A DNA stretch of 64,000 nt from Eucommia ulmoides (Eukaryota; Streptophyta; Magnoliopsida; Garryales; Eucommiaceae). Below are positions 11,993 through 24,399 of this stretch, piece by piece. How positions within the stretch are numbered: the stretch's first letter is position 1; each line of letters opens with the position of its first letter. Location: positions 482,001-546,000 of the forward strand of contig CM028328.1 in NCBI GenBank assembly GCA_016647705.1, given 5' to 3'. The notes beneath the pieces were generated by a model. It did no database searches. It was given only the letters and a program-made list of their open reading frames with translations, and was not told the DNA's origin. Both the position numbers and the translations under genes were made by a program.

Positions 11993-12727
11993 TACCTTCT
12001 TAATTCTTCTGATCAACTCATTTTTTTTCTCGATTTGATTTTGCTAATCTACATGCATATATTCAACACTGAAACTGAAAATTGTTTCACCTTCTTCACA
12101 ACTGATTGTTGTTTGTTTAGCTTTTTTCCTTTTTTTCGAATTTTTGGTTTGATTGAGGAATTGATTTCATTGTGAATTGGATTGAAGATGTTCTTCTTCT
12201 TCTTTTTCATTTTTTTTATTGAATTTTCTATGTACTTCTCTTTTGATTGTTGCATTTAGACAATGAATTTGGTTTTTAGTTTGAGCTCCATCTATGAATT
12301 TCTTATGAACAAATTCTTAAGCGCATGATCCGTCGCGCTGACCTAGTAATTTTTGCACTGATCTAAAATACTTAAGTCAAATTACCGATAGTAACGCATG
12401 TGATATTCAAATAATTTTTTCAAAATACTTTTGATCTGGAATCTTACAGCGTTAGGGTGGTAGTACGAAATCGGGATTAGAAATGAAAATGATCGCAAAT
12501 GATTTTTAAAATTTGTACATTGCATTTATTTCTAATCCTAATTTGGAAATTCCAATTCCATTAACACAAACCCTACGTTTCCACATTTTAGGCGAACAAA
12601 ACAAAGTGTTTTTATTATTACTTTTACTCTATGATGTTACATATTTTCTTAGTGTATAAGAAAAATGTTTGAACGATGAAATGATAAAAATATCTGTATT
12701 AGAAGATCACGTGTTTATCGAAAATGT

Positions 12728-12950
12728 GTTAGTCTAGTTGTTAAGATGAGATATTTTATTTCTTTGTCAATCAAGATTCAACCTTCTTGGAAAACATTTC
12801 GGGAATTTAATTTTGAATTTAATCATAAATACACTAGGTCGATGTGGGAGAATGCGCTCTTGAGATCGCTCGGTGAGGTGATTAGTTAAGGTACGCGTAA
12901 ACTGATCCAGACACATTTTATCGTGAAAAATGAAAAAAAAAAAAAAAGAA
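12728..12950 (+). mobile_element. Probable tRNA-derived SINE (family C)
   Basis: It begins near TGTGTTAGTCTAGTTGTTAAG (box A-like TAGTCTAGTTG), has a box B-like AAGATTCAACC near 12773, and ends in a run of 15 A at about 12931-12946. Its 3' half (GAGAATGCGCTC, TGATTAG, AAACTGATCCAGACACA) recurs at about 56005-56095 and 60170-60265. No clear target duplication was found. Confidence 0.45.
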
Positions 12951-13321
12951 TAAAGAAAAGAGAGGTTTACAAGAGTTGAAGGTCAGACTTCACTAACAAT
13001 TTTATTAATATTGATCTTGTCCTTTTTTTGGTTTGAAAAAAAAAAAAAAAATCATTTTTTCAGAAAAAAGAAGATTGGTTCTTAGTTTTAGAATGAGAAT
13101 AGGAACGGAAATAATTTTATCAAACGATGTTTCCGAATAAAAATTCCAAAAATTTGAGGATAGGATAAGATAAGAATTTTTGAGATAAGAACGGTTACCA
13201 CACGGCCGTAATCTACCATTTGGGTAGAAACCGGCGGTGGCACGGCAACCCGATTCCGACAAGTCATGAAATGAAAAACCGTCGCCACGAATATTTCAGC
13301 TCAGCATCACTTGGCATCAGC

Positions 13322-13440
13322 CACGTGTCCAGTATGTGGGCTACACTTCCACGTGGCCTTCTTTCTACGTCCCCACGTTTGAACAACTCTCCCATATTCC
13401 TATTTTTATCAATATCATTTAAATGGTATATAGCTATAAA
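13322..13440 (+). promoter_or_regulatory. Promoter of the WIP gene with two G-boxes
   Basis: Two perfect CACGTG G-boxes lie at 13322-13327 and 13350-13355, followed by an ACGT-core CCCACGTT at 13372-13379. A TATA-like CTATAAA is at 13434-13440, giving an expected start near 13465. G-box pairs are known binding sites of plant bZIP and bHLH factors, including ABA- and light-related ones. Regulation of this gene by them is inferred only. Confidence 0.5.
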
Positions 13441-13814
13441 ATCCAGAATTGACCCCAAATTCTAGGGTTTCCATTTTCTTCCTCTGGAGCATAATCTTCT
13501 TCCATTTATGGACGCAAAGGTACGAAAGGAATAAAGTCGTTTTGAATTTGATTTTTGGACGCAATTTGCGTTTAATTAATTCGAATGCTTTCGAAATTCT
13601 ATTTTTGTCGGTTTCCGTTTTTTTAATTAATTTTTCGGAATCGAATCGAGATTGAATTCCACGTAGTTAACGGGTTAAAACCTAATAAAGCGATTGATTT
13701 CCTCTAGATTTGGTAGATTTTGTCTCCATGAGCTGGAATGATGGTTGCGTGTTCTCGATCTTGATCTGAATCTCGGGGTTTGTTCTCATACGTGGTTTTC
13801 ATCGCCCGTTGGTT

Positions 13815-16684
13815 ATGGATTTGGGAAGCGGGAGTTCGATAATTGTATCCGGGGGAGATGATGGAGCAATAGCTCGTAAGGAATTGGAAAATGTTGACGA
13901 GATCAAGGAGGAAAATAATGAATCGCGTGAGGTTAAGGAGTCGGTGGATTCGCCTCTGACGGCAGTTGAATACTCACCGTCTCCGGCGACAATCAAAGGG
14001 TTTGGGTTGAAGAAATGGAGGCGGATTAGGAGGGAAGTTAATAAGGACGGGAGTAGCAAAGTAGATAGTACTAGTAAAATGTTGAAGCGGGTTTTGCCGA
14101 ATTCAGCTTTGAATTCGGCAAAACCTGTGCATTTTTCCACTCATTTGAACCAAAAGAGTGAGGGTTCGGTTTCATCTACCGAAGCAGCGGTGAGAAAATC
14201 AGGTGTTGCTGCTGATAGTTTTGTCTTGATTGGTGATCTAGGAAGGGATGATCCTCCCTCCTTTGCTACAGGAGCAGATTCTGATAACAGCGAGGACAGG
14301 AGTAGCAAGTCTTCGACTGCAGCTAGTGCCCCAAAGATGAGGCACGAGTTTCCCACACATGGACGTGATAAGAACAAGATGAAGGGTCTCGGTGGAAAGA
14401 ACATGGCCAGTTCTGTTCAAAGGAATCAGCATCAAAAGGGTTTGATTGAAACCAGTAAGAAGCCTCGAGGAGATCAGGTCAAAGTCGAGAAAGACAACTC
14501 TTATTCCAGCATGGAATCTGACTCGCGAAGCTCCAATTTTGTGTTTATGCAGGATCCTAACTGTGTGGTCATTAATGGGAGGCAAAATGGGAGGTCAATG
14601 AGCTATGGTGGAGAAAATAGTGATGAAGCCCAGGGCGGTGAACAACAGTTCAATGAAGAACTTCAAACCGGTTATGGCAGAATTGCAGTAGAATTTGAAG
14701 ATGTCTTGCAAACCAACTTGTCTTGGGAGGCTAAGGAAGAAAAAAGTGAGAACCATGGTTCCTCATCGGAGCAAGATCCTCTGGTAGAGTCTATTGTTGC
14801 GCTCCAGTCAGTTCAGGAAGCTCTTGAAAAGGGTGGGTATACTTTTTTCCATGCCTAACATAGCATCCAGTCATATTATTCTTCTATACGATCAACATTA
14901 TGATTTGAACAGTAACCTTTCAAGCATGACTGCTACAATTTGGTGTTTCTCAGTATTCTTAGATTTGTCACATTTACTGTGCTTTTGATGCTGCAGAAAT
15001 ATGTAGAAGCTTATAAGTGTAACTGTTTTACAAGTTTTTATTTTCTATCTATATATAGAAGTATAATTCGAACCAGGAGGAGCCCTGATTAGTACTTATG
15101 TGGGTAGGTGAACGTGTTCTTTCTTCTTGTTAGGGTGATAAATTGTTCTGTTTTAATTCTTTTAGAACCTTGGTAGATTATTCAATTAAAAAGCGCAGAA
15201 CGTGATCAAGAAAAATGGTTGTGGCTATTGAATGGATATTGGTTAGATCTTTTGCCTAACTTAAATTGTAGCAACAATTAGTTATGATTGTAAGGGCTCC
15301 TAGAGAACATGCTCTTTTTCTTTTTCTTTAATTGCTTTTTCTTTTCCCCACCTATTTGCTCGCAATTCTCGTAGATATTGACAGTGAAGGTGTATTTTTT
15401 TAATATTTGATGGATTTGGTGAAGGAAATGATTAATTGGCTAAATCATGTTTGTACTAAGAGGTAATTATATTGGGAAGGTCTATATGTTCATCGTCAGG
15501 GTTTTAGGATTGGTTTCATAAATCTATTTTCTCTTTAATTTTTGCCAAGGATCATAGGAAAAAACACCCATTTCTCAATATTTGCTAGCGACATAAAGAT
15601 CGATCTAGGGCCATTCCCTCCTTTAAGTTCAGACCAAGTTTGTTCTCTCTAATAGGAAAACAATATAAATTAAAAAATAAAAAATAAAAACAAGTTTGCT
15701 TGTCTGTTTTGGTAAGGTATTTGTTGCAGGAATTTGATTTCGAATGGGGGTTTCTTAATTTTACTTAAGAAAATTCCCTATTGAAAAATTTCAAATCCCT
15801 CTTCATAATCAAATTCGTTCTTCAAATACCTCACCCAAACACAATCAAATCCCTCATTTTTCTCCTGATATTGGGGCCGATTTGTATCAAATTAGCAATA
15901 AGACAGTAACATACTAACATAGTACTTTTTTTTCCCTTTCTTTTCTCTCTTCATAGCCCTTTCTGTAATACTTATGTTCCGTTTGTTTACTCTTTGTGGG
16001 CAATTTTTTCTGCTCTCTCTTTTTTTTTTTTTTTTTTTCATTTCCGGATTTGATTATTGAAGACCCTCTGTTTACAATTGATATCTTTGTTTTGCAGAAA
16101 TTCTCGAATTAAGGGAAATTGGCGATAAAGACACATTAGGTGATCCAACCTTAGCCAACGAGAGTGAAGAAAGCACCTCTCGTTCATTGGAAACCCAAGT
16201 CATAACCTTAAACCAAACCGCAAACCGTCTGGAAACCAAGCTCGAAGAAGCACAGGTTAAACTCAATCTAAAAGAAGCCCAGGTAGTTGAACTCGAAGCC
16301 AAATCAACTAGCAGCAGCAATCTAGACACAATCTTCATGCAAAAAATCGAATCAGAGGTCGAATATGTTGCAATTTCAAGAGCAATACAACAATTAAGAG
16401 TAGCAACGAGCGATCAAATCAATGTCTTGCAAGAACAAAAGAGTCTGGCGGATAAGATTGGGTACGCAGAGGGTAAGGCCGTGATGCTAAAAGAGCGAGC
16501 GGACAAGTTAGTGAGTTGCTGTGAACATATTGTAGGGGCAGATGAGGTGCTGAACCTGCAAAACAGAGTATTTAAGTTTACTTCATGTTTCTGTATACAG
16601 TTGATTTTGCTGATGGGTGTTCTTGCTCTGTTTGTCTTGAAGTTGTCGATGACCCACACCGATGAGGCTGTTGTACCGACTTGA
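13815..16684 (+). CDS. WIP2: WPP domain-interacting protein (plant KASH protein of the outer nuclear envelope)
   Basis: Two coding exons, 13815-14832 and 16098-16684, join through a split Glu codon (ALEK|EILELREIG) and give 534 residues. WIPs anchor RanGAP and WIT proteins at the outer nuclear membrane and bind SUN proteins across the perinuclear space as part of the plant LINC complex. The long acidic and Ser-rich N-terminal half contains the family motif GFGLKKWRRIRR. A coiled coil runs from about residue 320 to 490. A single hydrophobic anchor follows (about 504-522), and then a 12-residue tail ending in VVPT, the C-terminal signature of plant KASH proteins. The start is the ATG at 13815. 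A 13-codon upstream ORF begins at about 13728. The symbol follows similarity and gene order (AT5G56210 is WIP2, from memory); WIP1 or WIP3 equivalence is not excluded. Confidence 0.9.
15697..15844. mobile_element. Small MITE in the WIP intron
   Basis: TTTTGGTAAGGTATTTG at the left pairs with CAAATACCTCACCCAAAC at the right as imperfect inverted repeats of about 40 bp around a short AT-rich centre. The target duplication is unclear, so the superfamily is not assigned. Confidence 0.5.
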
Positions 16685-16699
16685 TTTTCGAAACATTAG

Positions 16700-17700
16700 T
16701 GTTTTTTTAGGTGTAATTCCACGTGTTTCATAATCTAATCACTTTTTTTTTTTTTTTTTTAAATATATATATATAGAGATAAATCAGTGTTTTTGCATGT
16801 TTGTTCTTTGTGTTGTGGTGGTGTTTAATTTTTTTAGATCCCTTGAAATTGTGTGACAAATGGGTATGAAAGAGAGTTGAGATATCAATTTTGTTATTTT
16901 TTTTAGAATGTCATTCAATTCTTTTTTTCTTTTTTTTTTTTTTCAAATTAGTCATTCTATTTATTTATTTGATACGGATGAGGGTTATTTTCACTGAGCA
17001 CTTAGTCTCGTGTGCTCGGTCTCAATGCCACATGTATCACGGTGGTGTCCATGGCGATCAGGGTTATTTGGTCGAACACCTTGTGCCATTCGTCATTCAC
17101 CGACCACCTTGTTGGCACCAATCAGGAGGTCTGATTAGGCCGGTCTCCAATTGGCGGTCACCGGGTAGATCTCACAAACTACCAAAAAGGCTCATACTCT
17201 ATAGGTCACGCTTCGTCCTCTGTTCACTTAGGTTGATACATGGACTCTTATTGATGGAGCGAAATACAAAGCAGTGGTTTAAATCGTACAACATGCCTTC
17301 TTATTGAGAGCATGCCAAATCACGTTTATTAACCGAGTTCAAGGTTCTAATTTCGTGAGAGTAATCTGAATCTTATCCGATAATAAATACACCATGTAAT
17401 GTAAGTTATGTCTAAGCAATATTGTATTCTTTTTCCCTCGAGCTTTTACTTTCGCGTCAAAAGAATTTCGCTAGACATAACCCAACAGATCTTTGTACAG
17501 GTAGTTGTTCAGATCGCAACCGTGGACTATTCAATGGAGAACATCGTACACACAACCGCTAACTTATTAAAGACCTGCCATGTGAAATTTGAATGGACCA
17601 ACTGTGAGTGTTAATCATTTTTCGACACTAACAGAGCATAGAAAATTATTTGAGATAATTATTTATCTATTTATTTTTAGAAACAAATTTAAAGGGGAAA
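16700..17700. other. Gene-free stretch, nothing recognised
   Basis: This kilobase downstream of the WIP gene has poly-T runs up to 17000. From 16980 to 17620 the base composition is more balanced and looks like old transposon or gene debris. No frame here resembles a family I know. Confidence 0.4.
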
Positions 17701-17996
17701 ATAAATTAGAAATGTGGTGTTTGAGGTTGGGGGTATCTTCGTATTTTCACCGCCCTGTTTTTTAGGCGGGCTCTTGTATATTCTAGAATCGGCCCTTTCA
17801 GGTTCATTTTCGCAGTCAACGGCGATTTCCTTCTCGGTCGTCTCTCGCATGGCGCCGATCGAAGTTCTCCGTCTCTTGCGTCTCACCGTAGCAGTGCCGC
17901 CGTGATTCTCGCCTCTAAGCAAACCTCTTAATATCACCGACATCTTTGTCACCGGAGCCGAACTCTCTCGCCCATCTCGTCGTCTCTCACCGGTAA

Positions 17997-18030
<34 letters not shown>

Positions 18031-18379
18031 GCACGCACGCACGCACTCGGACGCACCAGATAGAACGTGTTACGGATTTTTCCTCTCATCCACTCGACAT
18101 TCAATTCTTTCTATTGGTGTCGCTGCCACCGCCTTTTTGGCTACACCGCTGCAGACCAGCGTCACGAAACCCTAATTTTCTAGGGAGTTGGAAGAGAAAC
18201 TAGAAATGGAAAATGAAATTCTGATTAATTTTGCGCCTTAATTGTTTTAATGTTTAAAAATTAGAAACTCTAGGGTTACATTTTGCAATGCATTTGTGGG
18301 ATATTGTCATTAGTTACGTTGGTGGTTGTTGCTAACTCGGAAATCATAATCGATTATTTACAATTGGGATTTTGATTAT

Positions 18380-21300
18380 TGATATGTCAGCCAATATTTC
18401 CTTCAACTCTATAAAATCAAATTAAGAAATAGAATTTTCGAAAATGGTATCCTTTGTGATGTTTTGCCTTGTTACTGTCCATGATATATCAATGCCTGCA
18501 TTATTCTATATAAAGGTATTATGGGATAAAATGTCTGAAGGTGGTATTTCTAGTGACATGTAACCTTGCTATATAGTCCACGATTTTGATCTGCATGCAA
18601 ATATATTATTTTATGAAGTCTATAAAATGCAGTTAAGAGATAAAATTTGGTGTATTTTGTGAGTTTTAGCCTTTTATTGATAACGATTCGTGAACATTTG
18701 CATAACTCTATAGTCTATACAATGCTACGAAGGGAAAAATTGCGGAAGGGGTACTTTGTGAGTTTTTGTCTTGCTATAGTCCACGGTTTTGAGTTGTGTG
18801 CAAATATTTCCCTAACTCTTTAAAATACGACTACGGTGTAAAATTAGCAAAAACGGTTTCTCTTGTGCGTTTTTGCCTTGCTATAGTCCACGATTTTAAG
18901 TTGTATGCCGTTATTTTGTTAACTCTTCAAAATACGATTAAAGGGCATAATTTTCGAAAATGATGTTTTTTTGTGAGTGTTTGCCTTACTATAATCCACT
19001 ATTTTGAGCTGTATGCAAATATATTGTTAACTCTTTAAAATTCGATTATGTGATAAAATTACCTAAAATAGTTTCTTTTGTGAGTTTTTGCTTTGTTAAA
19101 TTCCGTGATTTTGAAATACATTTATGAGCTAAAATTAGCACGATGATGTCATTTGTGTGTTTTTGCCTTGCTATAGTCCACGATCTTGAGATGTATGTAA
19201 ATATTTCTTGTAAAAAACTTTTATGAGGTAAAATTGGCAAAAATTGTGTTTTTTGTGAGATTTTGCCTAGCTATTGTCCACGATTTTGAGTTGTATGCCA
19301 ATATTTGGTTAACTCTTTAAAAGACGGTTATGAGATAAAATTAGCGAAAATAGTGTCTTTTGTGAGTTTTTGCCTTGCTATAGTCCACGATTTTGAGTTG
19401 TATGCCAATATTTTGTCAACTCTTTAAAAGACAGTTATGAGTTAAATGTAGCGGTGTTTTTTGTGTTTGTTTGCCTTGCTATCATCCACAATTTTGTGAT
19501 GTATGCAAATATTTCGTTAACTCTTTAAATATGATTTTGCCAAAAAATAAGCAAAAATGAGGAATTTTGTGAGTTTTTGCCTTGTTTTAGTCCATGATTT
19601 TGAGTTGTATGTCATTATTTCATTAACTCTTCAAAATACCGATTATGAGCTAAAATTAGCGACGATGGTGTCTTTTCTGATTTTTGCCTTGCAATAGTCC
19701 ACAATCTTGAGATGTATGTAAATATTTCTTTTAAAATACTATTATGAGGTAAAATTAGCAAAAAATGTGTTTTTTTGTGAGATTTTCCTTAGCTATTGTC
19801 CACGATTTTGAGTTGTATGCCAATATTTGGTTAACTCTTTAAAAGACGGTTATGAGATAAAATTAGCGAAAATAGTGTCTTTTGTGAGTTTTTGCCTTGC
19901 TATAGTCCACGATTTTGAGTTGTATGCCAATATTTTGTCAACTCTTTAAAAGACAGTTATGAGTTAAATGTAGCGGTGTTTTTTGTGTTTGTTTGCCTTG
20001 CTATCATCCACAATTTTGTGATGTATGCAAATATTTCGTTAACTCTTTAAATATGATTTTGCCAAAAAATAAGCAAAAATGAGGAATTTTGTGAGTTTTT
20101 GCCTTGTTTTAGTCCATGATTTTGAGTTGTATGTCATTATTTCATTAACTCTTCAAAATACCGATTATGAGCTAAAATTAGCGACGATGGTGTCTTTTCT
20201 GATTTTTGCCTTGCAATAGTCCACAATCTTGAGATGTATGTAAATATTTCTTTTAAAATACTATTATGAGGTAAAATTAGCAAAAAATGTGTTTTTTTGT
20301 GAGATTTTCCTTAGCTATTGTCCACGATTTTGAGTTGTATGCCAATATTTGGTTAACTCTTTAAAATACGGTTATGAGATAAAATTAGCAAAAATGGTGT
20401 CTTTTGTGAGTTTTTGCCTTGCTATGGTCTACGATTTTGAGTTGTATGCCAATATTTTGTCAACTCTTTAAAAGACGGTTATAAGTAGTCCACGATTTTG
20501 TGATGTATGCAAATATTTCGGTAACTCTTTAAATACGATTTTGCAAAAAAAATTAGCAAAAATGAGGTCTTTTGTGAGTTTTTGCCTTGTTTTAGTCCAT
20601 GATTTTGAGTTGTATGTCATTATTTCATTAACTCTTCAAAATACAATTATGAGGTAAAATTGGCAAAAATGAGGGTTTTTTTTTTTTATTTTTGCGTGGC
20701 AATAGTCCACGATTTTGAGATGTGTGTAAATATTTCTTTTAAAATACTATTATGAGGTAAAATTGGCAAAAAATGTGTTTTTTGTGAGATTTTGCCTAGC
20801 TATTGTCCACAATATTGAGTTGTATGCCAATATTTGGTTAACTCTTTAAAATACGGTTAGGAGATAAAATTAGCGAAAATGGTGTCTTTTGTGAGATTTT
20901 GCCTTGCTATAGTCCACGATTTTGAGTTGTATGCCAATATTTCGTCAACTCTTTAAAAGACAGTTGTAAGATAAAATTAGCAAAAATGGTGTTTTTTGTG
21001 AGCTTTTGCCTTGCTATAGTCCACGATTTTTAGTTGTATGCCAATATTTCATTAACTATTTAAAATACAGTTATATGATAAAATTAGCGAAAGTGGTGTC
21101 TTTTGTGAGCTTTTGCTTGTTATAATTCACGATTTGAGTTGTATGCCAATTTTCATTAACTCTTTAACATACAGTTATGAGATAAAATTATTGAAAATGG
21201 CGTCTTTTTTGAGTTTTTGCCTTGCTGAGTTGTATGCAAATATTTCGTTAACTCTTTAAAATGCGGCTATGAGGTAAAATTAGCAAAAAATGTTTTTTTT

Positions 21301-22800
21301 GTGATTTTTTTGCCTTGCTATAGTCCACAATTTCGAGTTGTATGCCAATATTTCGTTAACTTTTTAAAATATGGCTATGAGATAAAATTAGCGAAAATGG
21401 TGTCTTTTGTGATTTTTGCCTTGCTATAGTCTATGATTTTGAGTTGAATGCCAATATTTTGTTTGCTCTATAAAATAGGATTATGAGGTAGAATTAGCTA
21501 AAATGGTCTCTTTTGTGAGTTTTTGCCTTGCTATGGTCCATGATTTTGAGTTGTATGCAAATATTTTGTTCTCTCTTTAAAATTAGATTATGAGGTAAAA
21601 TTAGCAAAGATGGTGTCTTTTGTGAGTTTTTGCCTTGCTAGAGTCCACTATTTTGAGTTGAATGCCAAAATTTTGTTAAGTCTTTAAAATACAGTTATGA
21701 GATAAACTTATAGCGAAAATGGTCTCTTTTGTGAGTTTTTGCCTTGGTCCATGATTTTAAGTTGTATGCAAATATTTTGTTCTCTCTTTAAAATTAGATT
21801 ATGAGGTAAAATTAGCAAAGATGGTGTCTTTTGTGAGTTTTTGCCTTGCTATAGTCCACGATTTTGAGTTGAATGCCAATATTTTGTTTAGTCTTTAAAA
21901 TACGGTTGTGAGATAAACTTATAGCGAAAATGGTCTCTTTTGTGAGTTTTGCCTTGCTATGGTCCATGATTTTGATTTGTATGCAAATATTTTGTTCTCT
22001 CTTTAAAATTAGATTATGAGGTAAAATGTTGTATGCAAATATTTTGTTCTCTCTTTAAAATTAGATTATGAGGTAAAATTAGCAAAGATGGTGTCTTTTG
22101 TGAGTTTTTGCCTTGCTATAGCCCACTATTTTGAGTTGAATGCCAATATTTTGTTAAGTCTTTAAAATACGGTTATGAGATAAATTTTTAGCCATAATGG
22201 TGTCTTTTGTGAGTTTTTGCCTTGCTATAGTCCATGATTTTGAGTTGTATTCTAATATTTTGTTAACTCTTTAAAATTAGATTATGAGGTAAAATTATAT
22301 CGAAAATGGTCTCTTTTGTGAGTTTTTGCCTTGCTATGGTCCATGATTTTGAGTTGTATGCCACTATTTCGTTAACTCTTTACAATACGATTATGAGGTA
22401 AAATAAGCGTAAAAAGTGTCTATTGTGAGTTTTTGCCTTGCTATAGTCCACGATTTTGAGTTGTATGCCACTATTTCGTTAACTCTTTAAAATACGAGCA
22501 TGAGGTAAAATTAGCAAGAAATGGTGTATTTTTGTGAATGTTTGCCGAGGTTATCAAATTATTTCGTTAAATCTTTAAACTATTATGAGGTAAAATTTGC
22601 AATAGTCCATGATTTTGAGTTTATCAAATTATTTCGTCAACTCTTTAAAATAAGGTTATGAGGTAAAATTAGCGAAAATGGTGTCTTTTGTGAGTTTTTG
22701 CTTTGCTTGAGCTGTATTCAAATATGTCGTTTAACTCTTTGAAATTTGTCTCTGAGGTAAAATAAAATTAGTGAAATTAGGTAAAATAATCTAAACTTTG
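18380..22800. repeat. Satellite array, unit about 107 bp, roughly 40 units
   Basis: A unit of about 104-107 bp is repeated head to tail. Conserved words are TTTTGTGAGTTTTTGCC, TTGCTATAGTCCACG, TTTTGAGTTGTATGCCAA, TAACTCTTTAAAATA and GAGATAAAATTAGC. Units at the left edge (18380-18800) and right edge (22500-22800) are the most diverged, while the centre is homogeneous, as expected of unequal crossing-over. The array is AT-rich and carries no gene. A dimeric variant with TTCTCTCTTTAAAATTAG recurs at about 21569, 21780, 21994 and 22048. Confidence 0.92.
19259..20302. repeat. Two near-identical 522-bp higher-order repeats
   Basis: Bases 19259-19780 and 19781-20302 are each five satellite units long and, by eye, nearly identical (only a few differences, at their edges), although neighbouring units inside each block differ from one another. 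A third block from 20303 to about 20787 has the same unit order but has lost part of one unit. This shows recent amplification by multi-unit steps. Confidence 0.85.
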
Positions 22801-23220
22801 GTTTGTTTTCAGGTTCATCTCAATGTCTCCAAAGAAGGAATTGAAGGGAAGTTGAAGTACCAAATCATTGTTAAATTAGCTATTATGCAATTGTAGGCCT
22901 AGCCGTACCCGTAAATGCTGTTTTATGTTCTTCTAGATTTAGTGAAAGATAGGGTCAAGGTAATTTATCTTGAAAATTCTGTATTTTTGTGTTCTTGTTT
23001 TTTTTCATTTTTAACTCAGAATTTAGATCGATTTTAGCGGAAAAAATCTTAAATTGATTTCAGGTCTCACTGATTCTTGGTGAGGCTCGCGTCATTTAAT
23101 GATGTTTGTTTACAAAATTTGTATGTTTGTATGGTGCACGGCCTTGGTTAAGAATACTTAAAATTGCATTGCGTGTATTAGGAAAATGCAGTGGGTGGTG
23201 TATTATGAATGTCATATTCC

Positions 23221-24060
23221 AACCGTTGACTTAATAGCTGTTGACTTAAGATGCCAAAACGTTGACTAAATGAGCCTTCATGGATCAGAACGTTGACTAT
23301 TTAGTCAAAAGTTGGCTAAAATGGGCCAAACTCGTGAACTTTAATAGATCAAGCCGTTGACTAAACTGGGCATAGGGGGGCATCGTCGACGTAATAGGCT
23401 CAAAGGGCCAATAGGATGCTTAATGGGCCCAAAAAATTGACTAAATGGCCCCAAACGTTGACAATAAGAGTTCAAACGTTGACTTATATCAAGCAAATCA
23501 TTGACATCATGAAGTCAACCGTTGACTTATTTATCCTCAATGAAGATTGACAAAATGACAGCAAATGTTGCTTTCATTAAATCGTTGACTTCAAAAGACA
23601 AACTTTACTTTAATGTAAGTCAAATCGTTGACTTTTGGGCTAAACGGTTACTTAAATGGGCCAAAATGATTGATGTAATGGGCCTCAATGGCCCAAAAGC
23701 TTGACGAAATGGCCCGAACGTCACTTTTAAAAATTCAAACGTTGACTTTTAGCTAGGCAAATTGTTGACTTTTTTAAGTTAACCGTTGACTTAGTAAAGG
23801 TCAAAACGTTGACTTAATAGGTCTGAATGACCCAAAAGGTTATTTAGTGGGCCTTAATGGGCCCAAATGATTGACGTAATGGGCCTCAATGGTCCCAAAA
23901 ATTTGACTAAATGGCCTTAATGGGCCAAAAAAAAGGACCAAGACATTGTCTGAGTTGATCTTAATGGTTTAAAAGGTTGACTTAATGGGCCCTAATGGGC
24001 CAACACTTTACAGTAAACGGCCCATTACGGGCCTTCTTAGGCCCAATCTTTTTAATATTG
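23221..24060. repeat. Degenerate array dense in TTGACT and TGGGCC motifs
   Basis: A loosely repeated unit of about 30-45 bp combines CGTTGACTTAATGGGCC-like and CAATGGGCCCAAAA-like words. I count about 16 TTGACT on the plus strand and about 4 TTGACY on the minus strand. TTGACY is the WRKY W-box and TGGGCC/GGCCCA is the core of site II (TCP) elements. It is probably a decayed minisatellite; any regulatory role is untested. Confidence 0.7.
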
Positions 24061-24399
24061 AATTGGGTGAAAAGAAATGATTGGGCCTAGGAAGTTGAAA
24101 CGTCACATTATACCACGTGCTCTAGTGACAAAATTACATGTAAGAAATTACACTTTCCACCCTTAAACTTTTAATGTTGTGTAATTTTCACCTTTGAAGT
24201 TCCAAATTTTGGACATTTTCATCTCAACAATGCCATTAATCAAGGCCAATTAAACAATAGGAAGAATTGTGCCAAAATATGAAAATATAGGTAGTGTTTG
24301 GCAATACTAAATTCAAAATTAAAATTACAAGACTCAAATTTGATGAATCCAAACACTACCCATCACTTTACAAAGCATGAATAACCACAAGATATATAA

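Larger units (their letters stand above)
17760..22960 (+). other. Possible spliced non-coding or relic transcript spanning the satellite
   Basis: A GC-richer, CT-rich stretch at 17780-17992 resembles a plant 5' leader and ends at a good donor, CTCACCG|GTAATC. A strong acceptor, TTTGTTTTCAG, ends at 22812, next to GTTCATCTCAATGTCTCC. Joining them would remove a 4.8-kb intron made mostly of satellite DNA. Only very short frames are open on either side (an 18-codon ATG frame near 17849 and a 10-codon one near 22824), so this is either the relic 5' end of a lost gene or a non-coding transcript. It rests on splice signals alone. Confidence 0.25.

Noticed and set aside
17714-17905. Short plus-strand frame with a hydrophobic N-terminus
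   Set aside because: It has no similarity I recognise, and its composition fits an untranslated leader.
18380-22800. CRISPR-like array
   Set aside because: Units of about 107 bp are contiguous without unique spacers, and the genome is a plant; this is a satellite.
24290-24375. Second Tourist-like MITE (GGTAGTGTTTGG ... CCAAACACTACC)
   Set aside because: The inverted ends are good, but the flanks do not show the 3-bp TWA duplication, so it was not listed as a definite element.
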